DNA of 7,391 nucleotides from Cytophagaceae bacterium (GTDB lineage Bacteria > Bacteroidota > Bacteroidia > Cytophagales > Spirosomataceae), in the NCBI GenBank assembly GCA_947459055.1, contig CANHCG010000076.1, positions 1-7,391 of the forward strand, given 5' to 3'. A model generated the notes under the pieces. The model ran no database searches. It was not told the origin of the DNA and worked only from the letters and a program-made list of their open reading frames with translations. The stretch's first letter is position 1; the number at the start of each line of letters is the position of its first letter. A program made the translations under genes and the position numbers. Positions 1 through 5,762 of the stretch are shown here, in pieces.

Positions 1-792
1 AGTCACGGAAGCTACCGACAGCGCAGCTCCACCACGTGAATCGCCATCCAATTTCGTTAAGACTACCCCATCAAAATTCAAGCGCTCATTAAAGGTTTTT
101 GCGGTATTTACCGCATCTTGACCAGTCATGGAATCTACCACAAACAAAATCTCCGTTGGCCGAATCGCTTGCTTCACCGCAGCAATTTCATTCATCATCG
201 CTTCATCCACTGCTAAACGGCCGGCTGTATCGACAATAACCACTTTTTTACCCATTTTGCGGGCATAAGAAAGTGCATTTTCGGCAATGGAAACGGCATT
301 TTTATTATCGGGTTCGGCATAGACCTCTACCCCAACTTGTTCGCCAAGCACTTTCAATTGATCAATCGCCGCCGGTCGATAAATATCACAAGCTACTAAA
401 AGGACATTGCGACCCCCTTTTTTGATGTATTGGGCTAATTTCCCTGAAAAAGTTGTCTTACCAGAACCCTGAAGACCGGCGATTAATACAACGGCGGGGT
501 CGCCTTTTAAATTGATATCTTCTTTGCTCCCACCCATTAATTGGGTTAATTCCTCGTGGACAATTTTTACGAGCAATTGGCCCGGTTCCACGGAAATGAG
601 TATTTTTTGACCTAAAGCCTGATCTTTAATTCGATCGGTGATTTCTTTGGCAACCTTGTAATTCACGTCGGCGTCCATTAAGGCCCGGCGAATTTCCTTC
701 ACCGTAGCAGCAACATTGACGTCGGTAATTCGACCTTTCCCCTTTAGGGTACGCATGGCCGAGGTAATTTTGGAACTTAAATTATCAAACAT
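1..792 (-). CDS. ffh: Signal recognition particle GTPase Ffh (SRP54), N-terminal 264 residues, incomplete
   Basis: Ffh binds the small SRP RNA and signal sequences of nascent chains, and docks with the receptor FtsY at the membrane for GTP-dependent co-translational targeting. The translation starts MFDNLSSKI at the ATG at 790-792. The N domain covers roughly residues 1-95, with ALMDADV at 38-44 (the family's ALLEADV-type motif). The GTPase domain follows: P-loop GLQGSGKT at 106-113, DIYRPAA at 136-142, DTAGR at 188-192 and TKLDG at 246-250, then GDSRGGAAL. All these are SRP-GTPase hallmarks. The DIYRPAA motif and the SRP-type N domain fit Ffh, and there is no acidic N-terminal extension as often found in FtsY. 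The reading frame runs off the left edge at residue 264, so the end of the G domain and the methionine-rich M domain are not visible. The gene is divergent from icd. No Shine-Dalgarno is seen, as is usual in Bacteroidota. Identity is very secure. Confidence 0.97.
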   Translation of the reverse strand, partial: MFDNLSSKITSAMRTLKGKGRITDVNVAATVKEIRRALMDADVNYKVAKEITDRIKDQALGQKILISVEPGQLLVKIVHEELTQLMGGSKEDINLKGDPAVVLIAGLQGSGKTTFSGKLAQYIKKGGRNVLLVACDIYRPAAIDQLKVLGEQVGVEVYAEPDNKNAVSIAENALSYARKMGKKVVIVDTAGRLAVDEAMMNEIAAVKQAIRPTEILFVVDSMTGQDAVNTAKTFNERLNFDGVVLTKLDGDSRGGAALSVASVT

Positions 793-850
793 ATCAAATC
801 GAAATTAAAAAAGGACTGCAATTTACGCTTTTTGGCGCAAAAAAATTAAT

Positions 851-858
851 CAAAAATA
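851..858 (-). promoter_or_regulatory. Candidate -7 box for ffh
   Basis: Read on the minus strand this is TATTTTTG, an exact match to the Bacteroidota -7 consensus TAnnTTTG. It lies about 58 nt upstream of the ffh start. No TTTG -33 element is found about 18-20 nt further upstream, and the region is AT-rich, so a chance match is possible. A second weaker possibility is the TTGCAGTCC stretch at 813-821 (minus), which copies the sequence at the rpsF start region but lacks a proper TAnnTTTG. Confidence 0.35.
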
Positions 859-864
859 AGAATT

Positions 865-892
865 CCTAATTACCTTTGTAGGATTAATTAGG
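865..892. promoter_or_regulatory. Perfect 8-bp inverted repeat overlapping the icd -7 box, candidate operator
   Basis: CCTAATTA at 865-872 and TAATTAGG at 885-892 are exact reverse complements separated by 12 nt. The spacer itself contains CCT-TTGT-AGG (873-882), so the whole element is strongly dyad-symmetric. It covers the plus-strand -7 box (871-878) and sits close to the minus-strand -7 box at 851-858. If transcription of icd starts a few bases after 878, most of the left arm is not transcribed, so a DNA-binding site is more plausible than an RNA hairpin. No regulator is identified. Confidence 0.4.
871..878 (+). promoter_or_regulatory. Candidate -7 box for icd
   Basis: TACCTTTG matches the Bacteroidota consensus TAnnTTTG exactly and lies 60 nt upstream of the icd ATG, predicting a leader of roughly 50-55 nt. 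No matching TTTG -33 element is seen at the expected spacing, so the promoter may be weak or activator-dependent. It is embedded in the inverted repeat at 865-892. Confidence 0.55.
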
Positions 893-938
893 TAAGGCCT
901 ATTTAGAAATTGCTTTAAAAATAATTTTAATTCAAAAC

Positions 939-2168
939 ATGGAAAAAATTAAAGTAGCTAACCCAGTGGTGGAATTGGATGGCGATGAAATGACCCGCAT
1001 TATTTGGAAATTCATTAAGGATAAATTAATCCTTCCTTACTTGGATCTAGACATTAAATACTACGATTTAGGCGTAGAATACCGGGATGAAACGAATGAT
1101 CAAGTAACCATCGAGGCGGCTGAAGCAATCAAAAAATACGGCGTAGGAATCAAATGTGCGACTATCACCCCAGATGAAGCACGTGTAACTGAGTTTGATT
1201 TGAAACAAATGTGGAAATCGCCAAACGGAACGATTCGTAACATCTTAGATGGTACTGTTTTCCGCGAGCCGATTGTTTGTGCGAATGTTCCTCGTCTTGT
1301 ACCGAATTGGACGGCACCGATTATGATTGGTCGTCACGCGTTTGGTGATCAATATCGTGCAACTGATTTTGTTACCAAAGGCAAAGGAAAATTAACAGTA
1401 ACCTTCACTCCTGAAGATGGTGGCGAGGCGCAATCCTTCGAAGTATATAATTTCAAAGGCGATGGCGTGGCCTTAACCATGTATAACACAGATGAATCAA
1501 TCAAAGGATTTGCTCATTCATGTTTTAATATGGCATTAAGCAAAGGTTGGCCTTTATATTTATCAACCAAAAATACCATTTTGAAAAAATACGATGGTCG
1601 TTTCAAGGACATCTTCGAAGAAATCTTTCAAAATGACTACAAGGCGCAATTTGATGCAGCAGGTATCGTATATGAGCATCGCTTGATTGATGACATGGTA
1701 GCTTCCGCATTAAAATGGAATGGTAATTTCGTTTGGGCATGTAAGAACTACGATGGCGATGTGCAATCGGATACGGTAGCCCAAGGTTTCGGTTCTTTAG
1801 GTTTGATGACTTCGGTGTTAATTACGCCAGATGGTAAAGTAATGGAAGCAGAAGCAGCTCACGGAACGGTGACTCGTCACTACCGGGATCATCAGGCGGG
1901 TAAGCCTACCTCAACGAACCCAATCGCCTCTATTTTCGCATGGACGCGCGGCTTAGAATTCCGTGGCAAATTAGATAATAATGCAGCATTAATTCATTTC
2001 TGCCAAACATTAGAAAAAGTATGTGTAGAAACGGTTGAATCAGGTAAAATGACGAAGGACTTAGCGGTTTGTATCCATGGCAATAAAGTAAACCATGGCG
2101 AGCATTACTTGTATACAGAGGAATTTTTAGCTGCATTAGATCAAAATCTTAAAGCAGCTTTAGCTTAA
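939..2168 (+). CDS. icd: NADP-dependent isocitrate dehydrogenase, eukaryotic-type homodimeric (409 aa)
   Basis: The enzyme catalyses oxidative decarboxylation of isocitrate to 2-oxoglutarate with NADP, a cytoplasmic TCA-cycle step that also supplies NADPH. The protein aligns by eye along its whole length with human IDH1, usually offset by 0 or 1 residue. The substrate-binding set is present: S94, N96, R100, R109 and R132, the last in [10 protein letters not shown], plus Y139 and K211. The metal-binding acidic residues are D251 (in LIDDMVA) and D274/D278 (in YDGDVQSD). NADP specificity is indicated by K259 and by R313-H314 in HGTVTRH, which contact the 2'-phosphate in IDH1. This is the dimeric subfamily shared with eukaryotes, distinct from the E. 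coli Icd type, so the AceK-type phosphorylation context does not apply directly. The start is the first ATG, giving [20 protein letters not shown], a normal N-terminus for the family. The gene is followed by a strong hairpin terminator and stands alone as a single transcription unit. Confidence 0.97.
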   Translation: MEKIKVANPVVELDGDEMTRIIWKFIKDKLILPYLDLDIKYYDLGVEYRDETNDQVTIEAAEAIKKYGVGIKCATITPDEARVTEFDLKQMWKSPNGTIRNILDGTVFREPIVCANVPRLVPNWTAPIMIGRHAFGDQYRATDFVTKGKGKLTVTFTPEDGGEAQSFEVYNFKGDGVALTMYNTDESIKGFAHSCFNMALSKGWPLYLSTKNTILKKYDGRFKDIFEEIFQNDYKAQFDAAGIVYEHRLIDDMVASALKWNGNFVWACKNYDGDVQSDTVAQGFGSLGLMTSVLITPDGKVMEAEAAHGTVTRHYRDHQAGKPTSTNPIASIFAWTRGLEFRGKLDNNAALIHFCQTLEKVCVETVESGKMTKDLAVCIHGNKVNHGEHYLYTEEFLAALDQNLKAALA

Positions 2169-2187
2169 TTATCAAAAGCCAATAAAT

Positions 2188-2222
2188 AAAAAACCGCTTC
2201 TTTCTCGAGGAGCGGTTTTTTT
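2188..2222 (+). terminator. Intrinsic terminator after icd, possibly bidirectional
   Basis: The stem ACCGCTTC (2193-2200) pairs with GGAGCGGT (2209-2216), including one U-G pair in the plus-strand RNA, around the loop TTTCTCGA. It is flanked by six A's (2188-2193) and seven T's (2216-2222). It starts 19 nt after the icd stop. On the minus strand the same structure has a C-A mismatch but is followed by a T run, so it may also stop transcription from the converging esterase gene, which ends about 90 nt away. Confidence 0.9.
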
Positions 2223-2311
2223 ATACCTGGCCTATTTTTTAGCTAACCAATACGGACGGCTAGATGCTGCATGACCTGTTTGATAACGATACTGCGTATA
2301 AACGTTTGGAA

Positions 2312-4453
2312 TTAATTACCTACGACGAGGGTGCGTTGGTATACCTGATTCGTTGTCTTAATGATCAATTTATAGAGGCCGTTCGACAATCCATCCACTT
2401 TTAAACCATAAGCGCCATCCTCATCGATTTTCCCTTGTAAGGCAAGCCGACCATCATGCGCATATAATGTAAATTCCGCGCCCTTTAAGGAGTTCACCGA
2501 TTGAATCGTCGCCATGTTGACGGCTGGATTTGGATACATACTTAAACCACCATCGGCTGGCAAGCTGTAACTAAATTCAACTTTAGGGGAAATGCAAGTA
2601 GGACCTGGCGTATATTTCTTAGAGGCGTACAGTGAATATTTTCCCGATTCTTTGACGCGTAAGTAAGTATTTTTTTCAATTGACAAGGCCGCATTGTTCA
2701 ATTCCCAATTAAACTCAACATCGAATAATTTAAGACCGCCGTATAAGAAATAGGGACTTGCGGATGTGATGGATGGGCTTGATGGATTCGCAAACACCTT
2801 AGTCTGAATGGAAGCGGAAAAGGCAGAGGTACAGGCATCTGGACTAATGGTTTGAACCTTAAATGTTCCATTACCTGAAGATATGATACTACTGGTTTTT
2901 TCATTTGTGTTCCAGAGGTAAGTACCTGCGCCGAGTGAAGCGGTCAATTGGACCGATTTTCCCTCACAAAACAATGTATCCCCTGAAGCCTTCAACAATG
3001 GTGCTGTTGGGATGGGCATCGTAGTGATCTGAATCGAAGGAACTGAAAATTCAAAACCTAAGTCATCTTTTAAGATCAAGGAATAGTTTCCGGGTTTTAA
3101 CGCGAGTTTGGTAAAAGAATTACTAACAACGGCGTTATCCTTCATCCACGAGATTTGTTTGAAATTTGAAATGGCACTGACTAATAGCTCATTGGATGGC
3201 CCGCAAATTTTTGTAAACTGGGGCATTTCTTTGGCTAAAATCGGGGTTGGATTGGCGGCGATCAGTGCAGAAATGCTACTTAACCAACGGTTCCCTAGGG
3301 TCTGGAATGATTCATTGGTAAAATGGACGCAAACTGAAAAATCATCACTTTTTCGGGGAATTTCGACATCATCGGTGGCGGGACCACTATAAATTTGCAT
3401 CAAATCCTTTAATGAGGTGATATCACGTTGGGCCTGAATAACAGCGGTATTTATGATTCCAGGTTTACAACCCACCCCATTGTTATTGATAAACGATATA
3501 TAAGAGGCCTCCGAAACAACCCATGGAATCTCCATGCCTGAATTTTTCCGAAACAAACTTATCAATTCTTTTAAATTTGATAAGTAAGTCTCCTGGTTTG
3601 TTTTAAGATTCGTATCGGTTTCTCCTTGATGCCAAAGGACAGATCTAAAGCCATTTTTTAATCCATATACCTCAGCTACCCGCTGAAGATTTGCATAAGG
3701 AAATCCTTTGGGATAGCTTAAAGAGGCTTCCCAGGGATTGACTGAGCTTAGGCCTTTGGCGGATTCGATCCAATTACGCAGTGCAGTACCAGACCAAGCG
3801 ACATTAAAAAAACAGACAGGAACATTGTATTTCTGAACGAGCAAATCACCCAAATTAGCCCAATAATAGGGCGATAAACCCATAGGACCTATGCTAGCTT
3901 TACTACTTAATTGACTAAATTCCGTCAAAGGGAAGTCTAAATTTTGCGGATTTAACTGCTTAGCATTCGTGCCAACATTGTAATCTGAATACCAATTGTA
4001 AAAATTGGCACAAATAACCCGATCGTCTGCAGCGCCTGTCTCTTCTGAACGCCTATTTACGCCTTGCGCATTCGATTGTCCTGCGATGATAAAATTTTCA
4101 CCCACCCCTACCCGAGCGAGGGTGGTAGAATCTTTGACACTAGTTCCGATGAGGGAGCGAATTTTTAGGGTATACCAACCACCTTTAGCGATCACTTTTC
4201 CCTGATAAAAACCAGCGGTAGGTTTGGTATCTAAATTAGTCCAATTAATCAAGGTTCCTTGGCCCGCAACAACAGGTTCTAATTTTACCTGAACTACTTC
4301 CGTTTTATCAGAACAGTTTCCCAACACGGAGATACTGGCCTCATTGGAATTATTTCGTTGGAATACCTGCCGATTCACCGGATAACTAATGTTAATTTGA
4401 GCTGAAAGCCCAAAGGAACAAAGCACCCCGAATAGAATTATAAGTCGAAACAT
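2312..4453 (-). CDS. Secreted SGNH/SASA-family esterase with Ig-like modules and T9SS C-terminal sorting domain (713 aa)
   Basis: Probable extracellular carbohydrate esterase, related to sialate O-acetylesterase/CE6-type proteins. In order: a signal peptide (residues 1-18, hydrophobic LIILFGVLCSFGL, likely cleavage before Q19); a beta-rich domain (about 20-115); the SGNH/SASA catalytic domain (about 118-400); three Ig-like segments (about 417-478, 482-556 and 557-630); and a Por/type IX sorting domain (about 637-713) with MYPNPAVN at 639-646, the GLSNGLYKLII segment at 688-698 and the terminal RTLVVGN. The nucleophile is S127 in GQSNAQG; other family blocks are AWSGTALRNW (219-228) and WHQGETD (274-280). 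H377 in VHFTN is the likely catalytic histidine, but the usual Asp three residues earlier is V374. Secretion by T9SS implies release or attachment at the cell surface. The substrate is unknown; no sialic acid or polysaccharide-utilisation genes lie beside it. It forms a single unit between two terminators. A weak promoter-like TAATTTAG (4471-4478, minus) lies 18 nt upstream. Family assignment is solid; substrate specificity is not. Confidence 0.85.
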   Translation of the reverse strand: MFRLIILFGVLCSFGLSAQINISYPVNRQVFQRNNSNEASISVLGNCSDKTEVVQVKLEPVVAGQGTLINWTNLDTKPTAGFYQGKVIAKGGWYTLKIRSLIGTSVKDSTTLARVGVGENFIIAGQSNAQGVNRRSEETGAADDRVICANFYNWYSDYNVGTNAKQLNPQNLDFPLTEFSQLSSKASIGPMGLSPYYWANLGDLLVQKYNVPVCFFNVAWSGTALRNWIESAKGLSSVNPWEASLSYPKGFPYANLQRVAEVYGLKNGFRSVLWHQGETDTNLKTNQETYLSNLKELISLFRKNSGMEIPWVVSEASYISFINNNGVGCKPGIINTAVIQAQRDITSLKDLMQIYSGPATDDVEIPRKSDDFSVCVHFTNESFQTLGNRWLSSISALIAANPTPILAKEMPQFTKICGPSNELLVSAISNFKQISWMKDNAVVSNSFTKLALKPGNYSLILKDDLGFEFSVPSIQITTMPIPTAPLLKASGDTLFCEGKSVQLTASLGAGTYLWNTNEKTSSIISSGNGTFKVQTISPDACTSAFSASIQTKVFANPSSPSITSASPYFLYGGLKLFDVEFNWELNNAALSIEKNTYLRVKESGKYSLYASKKYTPGPTCISPKVEFSYSLPADGGLSMYPNPAVNMATIQSVNSLKGAEFTLYAHDGRLALQGKIDEDGAYGLKVDGLSNGLYKLIIKTTNQVYQRTLVVGN

Positions 4454-4506
4454 CGCTGATTAAGATCTTGCTAAATTACCAATTAATTTTGAATTGAATC
4501 TACCCT

Positions 4507-4546
4507 AAAATAAAAAAAGGTCGTACCAGCTGAACTGATACGACCT
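4507..4546 (-). terminator. Intrinsic terminator of the rpsF-rpsR-rplI operon
   Basis: In the minus-strand transcript, AGGTCGTA-U-CAG pairs with CUG-G-UACGACCU around the 5-nt loop UUCAG, giving a 12-bp stem (4518-4546) that includes one U-G pair. Seven U's and then a U-rich stretch follow (4507-4517). It begins 20 nt after the rplI stop codon. In the plus orientation the U-G pair becomes a C-A mismatch and there is no T tract, so the element is directional. It insulates the esterase gene from ribosomal operon transcription. Confidence 0.93.
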
Positions 4547-4565
4547 ACTTGGATTGTTGATTACC

Positions 4566-5009
4566 TTATTCAGATACCACAGAGAAAGCCACTTTGTGCT
4601 TCACCTCTTTGTGTAAATCAAGCGTAGCCGAATAATCACCGACCATCTTAACCTCTGAATCAAATGAGATTTTCTTACGATCGATATCGAATCCTTTCTC
4701 TTTCAACATGTCAGAGATTTGAATACTCGTTACACGACCAAAAATCTTTCCACTATCACCTGTTTTTGCAGCAATAGTCAATGTCATTTCGCCAATCGCC
4801 GCAGCTAAATCAAACGCATCCTGACGGATTTTCTCTACTTTGTGAGCAGCTTGCTTGATATTTTCAGCCACAACCTTACGATTGGATGGCGTTGCCATGA
4901 TGGCAAAACCCTGTGGAATTAGGTAATTACGACCATAACCAGCTTTAACAGCTACCGTGTCATTTTTATACCCTAATCCCGCTATATCCGTTTTTAATAT
5001 AATTTCCAT
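4566..5009 (-). CDS. rplI: 50S ribosomal protein L9 (bL9), 147 aa
   Basis: bL9 binds 23S rRNA near the base of the L1 stalk and reaches away from the large subunit; in other bacteria it contributes to reading-frame maintenance. The N-terminal RNA-binding domain carries the family signature in residues 11-40 (GLGYKND, VKAGYGRNYLIPQG, A..AT). A long connecting helix spans roughly 41-75. The C-terminal domain contains GKIFGRVTS (87-95, standard family GK.FGSVT) and the conserved IDRKKI (109-114). The length is typical for the family. It is the third gene of the rpsF operon, 40 nt after the rpsR stop, and is followed at once by a strong terminator. The 40-nt gap is AT-rich with no clear hairpin or Shine-Dalgarno. 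Confidence 0.97.
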   Translation of the reverse strand: MEIILKTDIAGLGYKNDTVAVKAGYGRNYLIPQGFAIMATPSNRKVVAENIKQAAHKVEKIRQDAFDLAAAIGEMTLTIAAKTGDSGKIFGRVTSIQISDMLKEKGFDIDRKKISFDSEVKMVGDYSATLDLHKEVKHKVAFSVVSE

Positions 5010-5049
5010 CTTATTTTACAATCAAATGTTTATCAGGTTATCCCTTAGT

Positions 5050-5301
5050 TTATTTTAAACCATCCGCCACATAAGGCATCAAGGCTAAATGACGACAACG
5101 CTTAACCGCTTGCGCCACTTTACGTTGAAATTTCAACGATGTTCCAGTAATGCGACGAGGCAAAATCTTACCTTGCTCATTCACTAACTTTAATAAGTAG
5201 TCTGGATTCTTGTAATCGATGTATTTAATGCCCGATTTCTTAAACCGGCAATACTTCTTGCGATTACTATTTTTATCTACAGGTTCGTTTACAAGTGTCA
5301 T
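5050..5301 (-). CDS. rpsR: 30S ribosomal protein S18 (bS18), 83 aa
   Basis: bS18 forms a heterodimer with bS6 and binds the central domain/platform of 16S rRNA. Signature segments are visible: IDYKN (28-32), L..LV..QGKILPRR (37-50), ITGTSLKFQRKVAQAVK (51-67) and RCRHLALMPY (68-77). Cysteines at 18 and 69 are present, but they do not form the full four-cysteine zinc set of C+ type ribosomal proteins. The start codon lies one base after the rpsF stop (TAA-T-ATG), a spacing that suggests translational coupling, sensible for two proteins that work 1:1. The N-terminus (about 12 residues) is short and poorly conserved, as usual in this family. Confidence 0.97.
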   Translation of the reverse strand: MTLVNEPVDKNSNRKKYCRFKKSGIKYIDYKNPDYLLKLVNEQGKILPRRITGTSLKFQRKVAQAVKRCRHLALMPYVADGLK

Positions 5302-5302
5302 A

Positions 5303-5665
5303 TTATGCTTCTGTTTTTTCTGGTTTTCTACCTACTAAACCTTTTCTCTTTTTCTCATTGTACAAAACGGCATGCTTGTCTAAAGCAGTCGTCAAGAAAC
5401 GAATAACTCGCTCATCACGCTTGTATTCAAGCTCTAATTTGGCGATTAATTGCGGATCCGATAAAAATTCAAAAATCTGGTAATAACCTGTGTGCTTGTT
5501 TTGAATTGGGTAGGCCAACTTACGTAGTCCCCACGCATCTTCATGAACGATTTTTGCACCGTTATCCACCAACAATTGCTTGAATTTTTCAACGGCGTCC
5601 TTTGTCTGTTGCTCAGACAAAACGGGAGTTAAAATGAACACCGTCTCATAGTTTTTTAATTCCAT
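5303..5665 (-). CDS. rpsF: 30S ribosomal protein S6 (bS6), 120 aa
   Basis: bS6 pairs with bS18 on the small-subunit platform. The protein begins [14 protein letters not shown], the usual bS6 start, and contains [10 protein letters not shown] (45-54), the following HTGYY (58-62) and DERVIRFL (84-91), all family signatures. The C-terminal tail is lysine-rich ([16 protein letters not shown]). The frame stays open a further 22 codons upstream to another ATG-initiated start at 5731. That start is rejected, because the extension is not S6-like and spans the promoter -7 box at 5707-5714. The leader after that promoter is about 35-40 nt and AT-rich. It is the first gene of rpsF-rpsR-rplI; no ssb or priB lies between rpsF and rpsR, unlike many Firmicutes and Proteobacteria. 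Confidence 0.97.
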   Translation of the reverse strand: MELKNYETVFILTPVLSEQQTKDAVEKFKQLLVDNGAKIVHEDAWGLRKLAYPIQNKHTGYYQIFEFLSDPQLIAKLELEYKRDERVIRFLTTALDKHAVLYNEKKRKGLVGRKPEKTEA

Positions 5666-5706
5666 AAAAAATTGTTGTTTTAAAAATCTAAAAAAAATTT
5701 GGACTG

Positions 5707-5736
5707 CAAAAGTAGGGAAAATACTTAACAATCAAA
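5707..5736 (-). promoter_or_regulatory. Promoter of the rpsF operon (-33 TTTG, 18-nt spacer, -7 TACTTTTG)
   Basis: On the minus strand TTTG (5736-5733) is followed after 18 nt by TACTTTTG (5714-5707), matching the Bacteroidota primary-sigma consensus TTTG-N(about 19)-TAnnTTTG. The bases just after are CAGTCC, where transcription probably starts. It lies 42 nt upstream of the rpsF ATG and 27 nt after the stop codon of the preceding gene. Between that stop and the promoter I see no hairpin terminator, so some read-through from the upstream gene is possible. Confidence 0.8.
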
Positions 5737-5762
5737 AGGATAAACAAGAAATAATCAGAAAA

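Noticed and set aside
1930..2136. 68-codon minus-strand frame inside icd
   Set aside because: Shadow of icd, which is conserved over its full length; no independent support.
2285..2299. Short palindrome ATAC-TGC-GTAT downstream of the esterase gene
   Set aside because: The stem is only 4 bp with a 3-nt loop and no T tract; too short to call a terminator or binding site.
3108..3392. 94-codon open frame on the plus strand inside the esterase gene
   Set aside because: It is antisense to a well-supported coding region, its translation resembles no protein family, and it has no promoter of its own.
5666..5731. 22-codon N-terminal extension of rpsF to an upstream start
   Set aside because: The extension does not resemble bS6, it contains the -7 box and predicted start site, and [10 protein letters not shown] at 5665 is the standard family N-terminus.
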